From Deltaproteobacteria bacterium (GTDB lineage Bacteria > Desulfobacterota > Desulfarculia > Adiutricales > Adiutricaceae): a DNA stretch of 39,319 nt. The stretch covers positions 1 to 39,319 of the forward strand of contig JAISWF010000157.1 in the NCBI GenBank assembly GCA_031271165.1, in the 5' to 3' direction. Position numbers and translations under genes: made by a program. Below the pieces are notes generated by a model, which made no database searches, was not told the origin of the DNA, and saw only the letters and a list, made by a program, of their open reading frames with translations. Shown here piece by piece: positions 8,497 to 16,700 of the stretch (the stretch's first letter is position 1; every line of letters begins with the position of its first letter).

Positions 8497-8700
8497 TCAG
8501 ATTCCCAGATAAGGCAAAAGTCTTTTGACGGACTTGAGGTTGGTCAAATCAACAGTTTCAGACTGCCGGAGCCCTCTTTTTTGTTTGGTAGTTTTGGTGG
8601 TCAGGATGTGACGGGCATAAGCCTTGCTGCGCTTAACCTTACCGGTGGCGGTGGCTTTGAATCGTTTGGCGGCCGCACGGTTAGTCTTCATCTTGGGCAT
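8497..8700 (-). CDS. rpmI: 50S ribosomal protein L35
   Basis: Small basic ribosomal protein of 67 residues beginning [15 protein letters not shown], the family signature. The start at ATG 8700 is fixed by AAGGAG eight bases upstream and by homology; a longer frame to 8769 exists but is not used. It is co-transcribed with rplT. The expected upstream gene infC (IF-3) is not found in the next 450 bp. Confidence 0.95.
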   Translation of the reverse strand: MPKMKTNRAAAKRFKATATGKVKRSKAYARHILTTKTTKQKRGLRQSETVDLTNLKSVKRLLPYLGI

Positions 8701-9158
8701 TTTAGGACTCCTTATGGGCCTTTTTGATAAACTTTTGGGCTTAAAAAAGCCGGTTTGGGAAAGGCTCAATAGACGGATGGTTGGGTCATATTACTGGCGA
8801 CAGAATTACGGTCCGGAAAGGCCAAAAAAACCAAAAAGGTCAAGACTATCGCTCGGGCTTGGTTGAGTCTGAAAAAGCCTAAAACCAAGCCTTGGAATAT
8901 TACTTTATTGACCGATAATTTGTCAAGGAAATTTCCAAAAAAGAGTCTGGCGTTTAGCCGTTAGTGGCGTCCAATAGACCTTTTGACTGGTCTGGCCTGA
9001 CCGAAATAGCCAGCGGACTCAAAAAGAGGCCGCTATTAAGCCTTGGTCACAATTAGCTCAGTCCGACCAAACTGCTGACAGGCCGAATCCATCCTCAAGG
9101 ACGGATTCGGCCTATTTTCAGGCGATGGCTGGAAAACTCCCTTTTGGAGTTGTTCCAG
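8701..9158. other. Gap upstream of rpmI; infC absent
   Basis: 458 bp with no convincing gene. It must contain the leader and promoter of rpmI-rplT, but no strong promoter was recognised. A plus-strand frame from ATG 8714 ([12 protein letters not shown]...) has a weak ribosome binding site and overlaps the rpmI leader; it is probably chance. The right part contains the hairpin at 9080-9113. Confidence 0.6.
9080..9113. repeat. Perfect 11-bp inverted repeat, likely terminator of the XRE gene
   Basis: AGGCCGAATCC (9080-9090) and GGATTCGGCCT (9103-9113) are exact inverses. A nested TCC-TCAA-GGA hairpin lies in the loop, separated by an A-C mismatch. It is 45 bp beyond the stop of the XRE gene. 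The T-tract is short (TATTTT) and lies on the plus side, so termination for the leftward gene would be weakly supported. Confidence 0.6.
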
Positions 9159-9368
9159 TCAGTCTTCAATGAGCTTTTTGTCGTAAGCGTCTTCGATGGT
9201 CAGACCTAAAGCGGCGATGACCTTACGGATAGAACCAAGACGAAGATTGCCGCCGTTCTCCAAGTTTTTGATGCAGCTCGGCGACAGATCGGCCACTTTA
9301 GCGAGGTGGTTGGTACCCAAAAGCAGGCTCTCCCTGGCTTTCTTAAAAGCAGCTCCATTAACTTTCAT
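9159..9368 (-). CDS. Small XRE-family helix-turn-helix protein
   Basis: A 69-residue stand-alone Cro/CI-type HTH: LAKVADLSPSCIKNLENGGNLRLGSIRKVIAALGLT spans recognition helix and following helices (about residues 21-56). A DNA-binding regulator or an antitoxin are the usual roles. No toxin partner is adjacent. The start ATG 9368 has AAAGGGAG upstream. It resembles the XRE protein at 17994-18221 (shared LA..A..S...I..LE.G....L..I.KV..ALG.T pattern), so the two are probably paralogous. A 17-bp inverted repeat lies 59-119 bp upstream of its start and is a candidate operator. Confidence 0.8.
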   Translation of the reverse strand: MKVNGAAFKKARESLLLGTNHLAKVADLSPSCIKNLENGGNLRLGSIRKVIAALGLTIEDAYDKKLIED

Positions 9369-9426
9369 TAAGATAACTCCCTTTCAAAGTAGTATAATAG
9401 GTAAACAATAAAGAAAGCTTCAATTT

Positions 9427-9487
9427 TCAAAAATTACCATAATAGCTGAGTAAAAACAAGCAACAAAAAAATTATGGTAATTTTTGA
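9427..9487. repeat. Perfect 17-bp inverted repeat around a 27-bp spacer
   Basis: TCAAAAATTACCATAAT (9427-9443) is the exact inverse of ATTATGGTAATTTTTGA (9471-9487). It sits in the 294-bp gap upstream of the XRE gene. Possibilities are an operator for the XRE protein, the ends of a very small decayed mobile element, or a hairpin. The 10-mer ATTATGGTAA occurs again near 29343 in another gap. Confidence 0.85.
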
Positions 9488-9662
9488 TTTTTTCAGCTCT
9501 CTGGCGCAAAGATTGTTGGCCGTTTAAAGCGAATCGGCTTGCTCAAAGCTGAAAGAGGTCAAGAGATTTTTTTAGGCGTTCCTGGGGTGCAGGTTGACCT
9601 TAGTGGGCTTTTATGAGTGGGCAAATAAGGCCAAATGGCTGCCAAAAAGCAACCAACAGGCG

Positions 9663-10127
9663 TTAAAGGCGATCGGTATTCTTGGGGTTGACTTTTGACC
9701 CCGGGCTGATGTACTCAAGGAGCCAATCCGGGATTTTGACCACTTTAAGATTATGGTTCAAAGTGGCGTGAACAGTGTGGCCGGCCACCCTGAGTTCCTG
9801 GGAATCCTCATGGTAGAGGCGGTAATCAAAGCGAAAACTGGCTTTTTTGATCAAAGAGACCCAGCATTCGATCCGAATCAGTTCGTCATAATGAAAAGAA
9901 GCGTAAAAATGGGCCCAGGCCTCGGTCAAAGGGGTATAATAGCCGCGCTTTTCAATTTCCGAGTAAGGCATTTTAAGCTGTCTGAGGTATTCCCCCCGCC
10001 CCTGTTCGAAATAGCGAAAGTAGTGGCCGTTGTTAACTATTTTCATGTTGTCAGTGTCGGCGTACAAAACCCGGTACCAGGTGGTCGCCGTAAATGTCTG
10101 ATCGGATGAAAGTATTTCTTGGCTCAT
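9663..10127 (-). CDS. Acyl-CoA thioesterase, 4HBT hotdog fold (YbgC/FadM type)
   Basis: It is predicted to hydrolyse acyl-CoA thioesters in the cytoplasm. The 154 residues have the hotdog-family start RVLYADTDNMKIVNNGHYFRYFEQGR, where the Asp of the YADTD motif (D24 or D26) is the catalytic type. This is followed by the strands of a single hotdog domain ending in HATLNHNLKVVKIP. It lies 24 bp downstream of apgM on the same strand and is probably co-transcribed. Substrate chain length cannot be predicted. Confidence 0.85.
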   Translation of the reverse strand: MSQEILSSDQTFTATTWYRVLYADTDNMKIVNNGHYFRYFEQGRGEYLRQLKMPYSEIEKRGYYTPLTEAWAHFYASFHYDELIRIECWVSLIKKASFRFDYRLYHEDSQELRVAGHTVHATLNHNLKVVKIPDWLLEYISPGSKVNPKNTDRL

Positions 10128-10151
10128 GACTTAAAAATTCCTCAGGTCTGG

Positions 10152-11357
10152 TCAGCTTTTTTCAGGTCCAAAGAGAAGCTTGGCCAAAGCAGGACCGTTT
10201 CCAATCAATGGGCCCCTGGCGCAGGCCACTTCGGAGTAGCCGGCTGCACCGCTAAGGCCAGGGGCGGTGCTGTCATAAATTAAAAAAGGCACGGGGTCAG
10301 CGGTGTGGGTTTTTAGACGGATGGGCGTGTAGTGGTCGCAGGCCACCAAAATTCGATATGAGACGGCGGCGGCGTCCAGCTTTTCCGTCAGCGGCCCGAC
10401 TATTAACTGGTCAAAATTTCTGATGGCCTGGATTTTATGGTCCAAGTTGCCCTGATGAGAAGTTTCATCGGGGGCCTCCAAGTGGACCACGACCAGGTCG
10501 GCATCTTTCAAAGCCTCAATGGCAGCCTCAACTTTGCCGCCATAGTTGGTTTCCAGGCCTCCGGTGGCCCCGGCGACCCGTTTTGGTTCAAGTCCGGTGG
10601 CCAAGCCCAGTCCGCGGATGATGTCCACCGCCGAGACTGTGGCTCCCCTTAAACCCCAGCGTTCAGCGTAGGTTTTAACTACCGGCAGCCGGCCTTGGCC
10701 CCAGAGCCAGATGGAGTTGGCCGGGGGGAGCCCTTTGGCCAGCCGTTTGGCGTTGATGGGGTGATCGGCCAGAATCGGCCAGGAAGCCTTGACCAGATGG
10801 GACAAGGGAGCCGCCGCCTGGTCATTGAGAAAAAAGTCAATTGATTTATCCAGATGGTCGTGGGGGGCAATAGAAGGCAGACCGCCCGGGGCATCTGGCC
10901 AGACAAAAACGTGACGATAGGAAATTCCTTGGTAAATCGCCTGCCCCCCCGACAGGGGCATTCGCTGGCTGAGGGCCTGGATTAAAACCCCTGCCTCGTC
11001 ATTGGAAATGTCGCCAGCGGCGTGATTGCGGATGACGGTGCCTGAGTTCCAGTCCATGGTCACCAGGTTAAGACGGAAGGCCAGATCGCTTTCGGCTAAC
11101 TTGATTCCCAAGGCCAGAGCCTCAAGCGGACCGCGTCCGGTTAATACTCCTTTGGGGTTGTAGCCCAAAAGGCTCATGATGGCGACGTCGGATCCCGGCG
11201 GCATGCCCTCCGGGACGGTAGCGACTCGTCCAACCATTCCTTGTTGGGCCAGACGGTCAAGATGGGGAGTTGGAGTAAATTCCAGTGGAGTCCGTTCTCC
11301 GAGCGACTCAATGGGAAAATCACCCATGCCGTCGCCGATGGCTATAATATATTTCAT
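10152..11357 (-). CDS. apgM: Cofactor-independent phosphoglycerate mutase, archaeal (ApgM) type
   Basis: It interconverts 3- and 2-phosphoglycerate. The 401 residues belong to the alkaline-phosphatase superfamily. The N-terminal metal site is IAIGDGMGD (Asp9). The nucleophile region EGMPPGSDVAIMSLLGY carries Ser56. Towards the C-terminus are VVHLEAPDETSHQGN (metal ligands) and ACDHYTPIRLKTH. This family is common in archaea and deltaproteobacteria; a subgroup has been proposed to act as homoserine kinase, which sequence alone does not exclude. The start ATG 11357 has AGGA four bases upstream, inside a 14-bp palindrome. Confidence 0.9.
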   Translation of the reverse strand: MKYIIAIGDGMGDFPIESLGERTPLEFTPTPHLDRLAQQGMVGRVATVPEGMPPGSDVAIMSLLGYNPKGVLTGRGPLEALALGIKLAESDLAFRLNLVTMDWNSGTVIRNHAAGDISNDEAGVLIQALSQRMPLSGGQAIYQGISYRHVFVWPDAPGGLPSIAPHDHLDKSIDFFLNDQAAAPLSHLVKASWPILADHPINAKRLAKGLPPANSIWLWGQGRLPVVKTYAERWGLRGATVSAVDIIRGLGLATGLEPKRVAGATGGLETNYGGKVEAAIEALKDADLVVVHLEAPDETSHQGNLDHKIQAIRNFDQLIVGPLTEKLDAAAVSYRILVACDHYTPIRLKTHTADPVPFLIYDSTAPGLSGAAGYSEVACARGPLIGNGPALAKLLFGPEKS

Positions 11358-11821
11358 GATTTCCTGCAGGAAAAAAATTTGACAAGGTGTAATTTTGCCT
11401 AATAAGGCTTTTGGAAACGATCTTTTTGGTCTGAAAAGCTCCCGGTCGAGGGTTCAGGCAATTTCCTAGTCAAGTTACCATTTTTTTTGATCGTTTACAA
11501 TGCTAATGGGTGGATTAAAGTTTTTTACAACCGTCCAAAAAAATAACGATACCAAATTGTTTTTTAGTCTTAAAAATAGCCATGACTCAGCTTCAAAAGG
11601 TCATCTGATCACCGCTGAGGACAACAGTAATAAATCCACCACCGAGGTTCGGACTAAAAAACCAGACCGTCAAATTTGGTTGCCAAAATCTCTGACGTGG
11701 CTCAAGATGAGTTAAGATCGGCGGTATTGGTCAGTCGAACAGGTAAAATTTATTCATTAGGCAATTTAAGATGGCCAGAGCGGGACAAGCATAATAAGTT
11801 CTTAATTTTAGGACTTAAGTA
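11358..11821. other. Gap between apgM and the rnfDB-like gene
   Basis: 464 bp without a convincing gene. It contains the apgM leader and the end of the MFS-rnf operon. A 71-codon plus-strand frame at 11500-11715 has no ribosome binding site and no recognisable motif. No terminator with a good stem was found for the rnf-like operon. Confidence 0.5.
11360..11373. promoter_or_regulatory. 14-bp perfect palindrome covering the apgM ribosome binding site
   Basis: TTTCCTGCAGGAAA is a perfect palindrome two bases upstream of the apgM ATG, and on the minus strand its second half supplies the AGGAA Shine-Dalgarno. It could be an operator or, as RNA, sequester the ribosome binding site through inter-strand or dimer pairing. 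Role unproven. Confidence 0.5.
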
Positions 11822-13240
11822 TCAGTCAGGTTGACTATTTGGCCGGGGCACTCCGGCCGGCCCGGGAAGGCGGCGGGGACAAGCCGATTGGCAGGCCAGT
11901 CCGCAATTGGGAAAGGCGGTCAGGCAGGCTTGGTAATTGACCGGGGGCGGGGCCTGTCGGCTGCGGCGGGACACCGCTCCGATGGGACAGGCTTTTCGGC
12001 AAAGGCCGCATCCCAGGCAGCCGCTGGCACAAAGCCGGTCCATTTCCTTCATCCTGGCTGTGCCTCGGCAGGAAACCACCGATGGGGCCAGCCTGGGCTT
12101 AAGAGTCATGAGCTGGCGGGGGCAGGCTTTCAGGCATTGGCCGCAGGCCCGGCAGCGGGAGGCGTCGATTTCGGGGGGAGAATCAACCGCCGCTCCCGAA
12201 GGGCGCAAGAGTGCTCCGTAAGGGCAGACCCTGGCGCAGTCGCCCAAGCCTAAACAGGCCTGCGGACAGGCATAAGGACCGTCACTTAAGGCGGCCGCCG
12301 TCCGGCAAATGGCCGGGGCCTGGAAACTGGCCAAGATTTGCGGCCGGCCGCCTAAACGATCGCAAAGCCTTACGGCCACAAGGTTTTCGTCACCCGGCGG
12401 GATTGGGGCGTCGCCGGCTAAAGACGGGGCCACGCTTTTGAAAGTGGCAGCCGCTTCAGTTAAAGTTAACATTAAAACTGATAAAAGTAAGAAATTAGGT
12501 GAAAATGCCGGCCAAGCACCAGCTGCGGCTACTATTAAGCCATTTAAAACTGCGCTTAAGTGACCGCTGGAATCAGAAAAGGTGAAAAAACTGCGGTCGG
12601 TCAGTTGAATGAAAAGTGCGGCAGCAAAAATAAAATTGGGGGAAAAAGTTTTTAAATTTGCGGCCATAAGAGCGGCCGCTGTCCATAGCAGCAAAGCCAG
12701 CAATAACGGCGCCTTTTTTGGTCGGGCCAAAGCCAGATAAACCAGTAAGCTCGGGACTAACCAGAGGGCCCCGCTGAAATTGAGATCCAGTAAAAAAATC
12801 GGCCAAACCGGGCCCCCGAAGGGCATGTTGGTGGGAGAGCCGCTAACAAACCAAAAATGCAGGCTGCCGATGGCCAGACCCATCGTGGTGGCCGGCAGAA
12901 AAGAGGTCAGAGACGGGTAAAATCGGCCGCAGAACCCGGCGCTGAGACCGGCGGCAAAAAAAATCAGGGCTTCCCATGGCCACTGGGCCGGGGAAATTGG
13001 TCCCGGCCCCAAAAGGACGGCGGAGGCCAGTGAGCCCAATAACCAGCTCCAGCTGCGGCCAGGTCCGGTCAGGAGTCTAATCGCCCCGGCAGCAGCCGGG
13101 GCTAGCAGCCAAAGAAAAGAACCCTGGCAGAGCAGCCACAGGAAAAGCGGGACCAAAGACAGGCTCAGCCAGAGATCCCGGTTGAGGCCAAAGGGACGGA
13201 TAAAGGGTCCGGGGCGGATGGTCAGAAGAGGCTCGGTCAC
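11822..13240 (-). CDS. RnfD-like membrane domain fused to RnfB-like polyferredoxin
   Basis: Residues 1-270 are strongly hydrophobic with 7-8 membrane segments and resemble a shortened RnfD. The start TIRPGPFIRPFGLNRDLW and the later FTFSDSSGHLSAVLNGLIV correspond to RnfD conserved stretches. Residues 285-472 follow RnfB cysteine by cysteine: C312, C325, C329, C335, C339 (ACLGLGDCARVCPYGA), then C363-C373 (CRACGQCLKACP), C391, C404-C418 (CASGCLGCGLCRKACP) and C439-C454. About four [4Fe-4S] clusters are expected. Separate RnfD and RnfB are the norm, so this is a fusion; the RnfB membrane helix is replaced by the RnfD part. I do not see the RnfD FMN-threonine motif SGAT. The start is GTG 13240, overlapping rnfC by 4 bp (GTGA). 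Function: probably ferredoxin-linked membrane electron transfer (inference). Confidence 0.75.
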   Translation of the reverse strand: MTEPLLTIRPGPFIRPFGLNRDLWLSLSLVPLFLWLLCQGSFLWLLAPAAAGAIRLLTGPGRSWSWLLGSLASAVLLGPGPISPAQWPWEALIFFAAGLSAGFCGRFYPSLTSFLPATTMGLAIGSLHFWFVSGSPTNMPFGGPVWPIFLLDLNFSGALWLVPSLLVYLALARPKKAPLLLALLLWTAAALMAANLKTFSPNFIFAAALFIQLTDRSFFTFSDSSGHLSAVLNGLIVAAAGAWPAFSPNFLLLSVLMLTLTEAAATFKSVAPSLAGDAPIPPGDENLVAVRLCDRLGGRPQILASFQAPAICRTAAALSDGPYACPQACLGLGDCARVCPYGALLRPSGAAVDSPPEIDASRCRACGQCLKACPRQLMTLKPRLAPSVVSCRGTARMKEMDRLCASGCLGCGLCRKACPIGAVSRRSRQAPPPVNYQACLTAFPNCGLACQSACPRRLPGPAGVPRPNSQPD

Positions 13241-14529
13241 GAGACGTTCCTGGAAGCTGTCTGTGGCTCATTTATTGGCCGTCCGGCCGGACCACGGCCC
13301 TGACAATCTTTATCAAGCCCAAGATCCCCGGAGCTGGAAATTCGGGCCGCAGCCATCGTCAAGGCTGAAAGCGGCCGGCTGGCCGGGCAGGCCAGGGCAC
13401 AGGCCCCGCAGGCCGGGCAGCCTGACAGGCCGGCCGCCGCCGCCGCTGTAACTTCCGGCCAGCGGTCCAGCGGCAGAGCCCCGAAATAGTCGATGGGTAA
13501 TTTTAAGGGGCAGGCCTGAGCGCAGCGCCGGCAGCGCCGGCACGGCTGGGGTGGCGGCGGCAGGCGGCGGGAGCGAACCAAGTGGACGGCCAAAGTCGAC
13601 CAGTCTAATCCCTGGTCCAGATTAGAAGCCGGCCTTCCAGTTACCAAGCCACCTAGAACTACAACGTCTCCAGGCCAGACAATGAGGTTGATACCTTCCA
13701 AGGCATCGCAGATCTTAAGGCCCAGCGGGGCCAAGAAATTAGAACGCTGGAAGGCGAAGGGGAGGTGGGTCAGCGGCATCCCGCCACGGGCCACCGAGCC
13801 CATGGCCCACAGCAACCGCGGTTCGACCACGCCGGCGGCTGCGGGATCGAAAATACCCAAAATGGCTTTTTTCAGCAAAGCTTTTTGGGTCATCGGGAAG
13901 CGGCCCCCAAAGGGTATGGCCCGGCCGATGCCCAGTGGTTCGGCCGTCCGGGGGAGCACCTCTCGGAGTTCGGTATCCGGCCACAATCGGGCCAGTAACG
14001 CCGCTCCGGCCGCCAGGGTGGTGTGCTGGTCGTGCCAAAGAACAGCAGCGGTTTCCAGGCCCGGTTCGGGGATTAAGGCTGTCAAAAGAGCCGGCTCTCC
14101 CCGGGCTGGCGGGTTAGGCAAGGGCACCCCAAGGTGGACTAAGGCTGAAGCCAGATCCCTGCCCATGAGCCCGGCCAGGGGGACCGGGGTCGGCGGGATG
14201 CCACCGCTTTCTGGGTCAGGCCGGATGACCAGGCGGCTGGGCGTAACTGTGACCAAGCGGCCGGTGATGGGGGAGCGGAGGCAGGAAAAACCGGCGGCTG
14301 CAGATTCTGACAGCAGCTGCCCCTTGGCCACCAGGCGTCCCGCCTTGACTCCGGCGGCCAGGCGGCCGGTACAATTAAGAACAAGTTCTCGTTGGACCGG
14401 ATCAGGCCAGGCCTTGAGAACCATGTCGAAGGAGGGTTTCAGCTCGGCCTCCGGGGCGGAGAAAAAGGCCCGCCAGGGCGTCCGAGGTAGTAATAAAAAT
14501 AAAGGGCCAGTAAAACGGCCAAAAGGCAA
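13237..14529 (-). CDS. RnfC-like iron-sulfur protein
   Basis: A peripheral electron-transfer subunit related to RnfC. Residues about 28-80 match the RnfC N-terminus (APEAELKPSF, then WPDPVQRELVLN and AGVKAGRLVAKGQLL). The C-terminus has two [4Fe-4S] motifs, CRRCRRCAQACP (C330-C340) and CPACGACALACP (C371-C381). The motifs that bind FMN/NADH in true RnfC (GLGGAGFPT and the ECEPYLT region) are not recognisable, so NADH oxidation is doubtful. The start is uncertain: TTG 14529 keeps the conserved N-terminus but overlaps the MFS gene by 91 bp; ATG 14424 avoids the overlap but truncates it. Neither has a good Shine-Dalgarno. Downstream it is coupled to the RnfD-RnfB fusion. Confidence 0.72.
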   Translation of the reverse strand: MPFGRFTGPLFLLLPRTPWRAFFSAPEAELKPSFDMVLKAWPDPVQRELVLNCTGRLAAGVKAGRLVAKGQLLSESAAAGFSCLRSPITGRLVTVTPSRLVIRPDPESGGIPPTPVPLAGLMGRDLASALVHLGVPLPNPPARGEPALLTALIPEPGLETAAVLWHDQHTTLAAGAALLARLWPDTELREVLPRTAEPLGIGRAIPFGGRFPMTQKALLKKAILGIFDPAAAGVVEPRLLWAMGSVARGGMPLTHLPFAFQRSNFLAPLGLKICDALEGINLIVWPGDVVVLGGLVTGRPASNLDQGLDWSTLAVHLVRSRRLPPPPQPCRRCRRCAQACPLKLPIDYFGALPLDRWPEVTAAAAAGLSGCPACGACALACPASRPLSALTMAAARISSSGDLGLDKDCQGRGPAGRPINEPQTASRNVS

Positions 14530-15677
14530 GGGGAAGCCAGATACAGGACCGAAAAAGTTTCGAAGGTCCCAGCTAAAAGGCCCATCAATAAAGTCCCGGA
14601 ACCGATGCCAATGTCAAAGGCGTTAAAGAAAATAGCCGAGGCAATCGTCCGGTTCTCGGCCGGGACGGCCGAAAGCGTCAAGGCTTGGATTGACGGGAAA
14701 ATAGAGCCCATGGAAAGCCCGTAAACTATGGCCGCTGCGTAAAGCATCACCGGGGCAGGCAATAGTACGATTATTAATATTGAGGCGGCCATAATGGCGA
14801 TTGAAGGAGGGATAACCGTTATATGGCCGTAGCGATCGTAGAGCCGGCCGCTACTGAGGCGGGCAGTGATCGTCCCGACGGTGGATATCATAAAAAAACC
14901 GGCGGCACTGGGTAACCCCATTTCCTGGCAGTAAATAGCCAAGTATGATGTGACTGAACAGCAGGCCATGCCGTAGATCAATATCAAGGAAGCCGGGGGG
15001 AAGGCTTTAAACTCCAAAAAATCTTTCAGCCCCAAGCTTTCCTGCCGGGAGTCGGAGGCCAGTTTAATTTTGGGGAGAGTCAGGCTGACCAAGGTGGCGG
15101 CGATATAACAAAAGGCGATAGATGTAAACATCACCCGGTAGCCAAATACAGTTGACAGTCTTAAGCCGGCCAGTGGGCCAAAGGCCAGGGCCACGGTCGC
15201 TCCCAGGCCGAGGTACCCAAGGCCTTCCCCGATGCGCTGAGACGGGATAACTTGGGCGGCCATGGAAACCATCAGGGTGGAGGTTAGTCCGAAGCCCGCA
15301 CCGTGGAAGAGTCGGGCTAAGGCGAAAAAAACCGGGTGGGGGATCAAAAAAAACAGAAAACTGCCGACAAAGCAAATGATCAAACCATACCTCAGGACCG
15401 TGGTGGCTCCGAATCGGCGGCTGAGTCTGGCGGCGGTCAGCCTCATGGATATGGCTGAGATGGCAAAAGAGGAAAAGATAAGGCCCATCGTTTCTTTGCT
15501 GATTCCCTGCTGATCGAGATAAAGCGATAAGGTGGGTAAAAGCATGTCGAAGCCGACAAATATGCAAAAGTTAATCAAAAGGAAGGTCAAAAAGGTCAGG
15601 GTCCACAGCGGCGGCGGGGACATTCGTTCAACGGGTTGGGCCGATGATATGGCGGTTGGGGCGGCAGGTTCTGGCAT
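14439..15677 (-). CDS. Major facilitator superfamily transporter
   Basis: Inner-membrane secondary transporter of about 412 residues with around 12 hydrophobic segments. The MFS signature between helices 2 and 3 is recognisable as ARLSRRFGAT. Other family stretches are ARLFHGAGFGLTSTL, IGEGLGYLGLGATVALAFGP and, in the second half, SSGRLYDRYGH. This pattern fits the drug/metabolite efflux-like MFS group; the substrate is unknown. ATG 15677 is chosen because GGAG lies five bases upstream; a longer TTG frame reaches 15743. First gene of a minus-strand operon with the Rnf-like genes, under the promoter at 15805-15833. Whether the transporter and the electron-transfer proteins share a task is not evident. 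Confidence 0.85.
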   Translation of the reverse strand: MPEPAAPTAISSAQPVERMSPPPLWTLTFLTFLLINFCIFVGFDMLLPTLSLYLDQQGISKETMGLIFSSFAISAISMRLTAARLSRRFGATTVLRYGLIICFVGSFLFFLIPHPVFFALARLFHGAGFGLTSTLMVSMAAQVIPSQRIGEGLGYLGLGATVALAFGPLAGLRLSTVFGYRVMFTSIAFCYIAATLVSLTLPKIKLASDSRQESLGLKDFLEFKAFPPASLILIYGMACCSVTSYLAIYCQEMGLPSAAGFFMISTVGTITARLSSGRLYDRYGHITVIPPSIAIMAASILIIVLLPAPVMLYAAAIVYGLSMGSIFPSIQALTLSAVPAENRTIASAIFFNAFDIGIGSGTLLMGLLAGTFETFSVLYLASPCLLAVLLALYFYYYLGRPGGPFSPPRRPS

Positions 15678-15804
15678 GGAGGCTCCGGGTCCTGACTCCT
15701 CTAGGCCGGTCCTGGAACACCGTAGGGAATGTCCAGAAGCCAAAGCAGCGGGCGGCTGGACCCTTTTGGGGATAATTTCCCCGGCGCTGGGGTCATAGGT
15801 GTGT

Positions 15805-15833
15805 ATTATACTTTAGTCCTCCGATTATAACAA
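15805..15833 (-). promoter_or_regulatory. Sigma-70-type promoter for the MFS-rnf operon
   Basis: On the minus strand TTGTTA (-35, 15833-15828), a 17-bp spacer and a perfect TATAAT (-10, 15810-15805) are followed by the MFS gene start about 120 bp later. A second overlapping TATAAT lies a few bases upstream. It is the best promoter match I found for any gene in the window. Confidence 0.65.
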
Positions 15834-16700
15834 TATAGCCAAAATCATGGTGTGAAGGCCAAAGGGCCGTTACAGGACGAAAAGGACCTATTGATGTATG
15901 TTAAGGTCAATTATGACCTGATTGCCTCAATCAGGGCCTGCGGCAAAAATAATTAGATTTTTCAATATGTTAGCTAATATTTATAATTATTGCTGTCTAT
16001 TATGTCTTTGCCAGTGATTTAAGTTAGTTGACCACGGGCAGTAAAAATATGGTTGATAAATGATATTTAGCAGATATTATTGGATTGTTGATTATATTCC
16101 ATGGTGTTTGATGGCTTTATGATTGATATTTAAATTTATAATCATTTTTAGTTTTAAAATATTTACCGTGTTTGTTTTACTCTTATCAGATTAAATATTG
16201 TTAATAGTAGTTGCTGAATAATTGGGTTATTATTGTTTAATAGTAAATTTTTTCTTAAATTTTGCGGTAGGTTGCCGAAAGTCATTACCTTATTATGAAA
16301 GGACTTTAAACAGCTATAATCCTTGCTTTGTTTTGGCGTCGGTAGTAAAATAGTCTTGGTTTTCACCTTTTTTGACCCCTCGTGGGCTACGCTTTTTAAA
16401 TATTATGACAGCCTGACCTTGAGGCACTTGGTCGGAACCGCTTTAATGTGATTTTGGGAGCGAAGATTTTTGGTCGGCTGGAGCTAAAATTTAGGGCAGC
16501 GGTAGGAAAAGTCGAAGTTTGGTTAATTTAATGTCTTTTTCGGGTCAAACTTTTCCGTAGGTTAAATCTTTGGGGGCTCGCTTGACCAAAGCTGTCTTTT
16601 AGCGAATCAAGTTAGGAACGGGTTGGTTTCAGTTTCAAAATTACAAGTGCCAGGTCAGAGTACGGCTGCGTCTTGCAGCCAGTGAGGAGATGATGTCAAA
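15834..16700. other. AT-rich gap of about 870 bp
   Basis: Between divergently transcribed MFS and metallophosphoesterase genes. From about 15950 to 16370 the sequence is markedly AT-rich compared with neighbouring genes, with a 67-codon minus-strand frame that is Asn/Leu-rich and has no recognisable motif. It may hold regulatory DNA for the phosphoesterase or be decayed foreign DNA. No RNA gene recognised. Confidence 0.55.
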
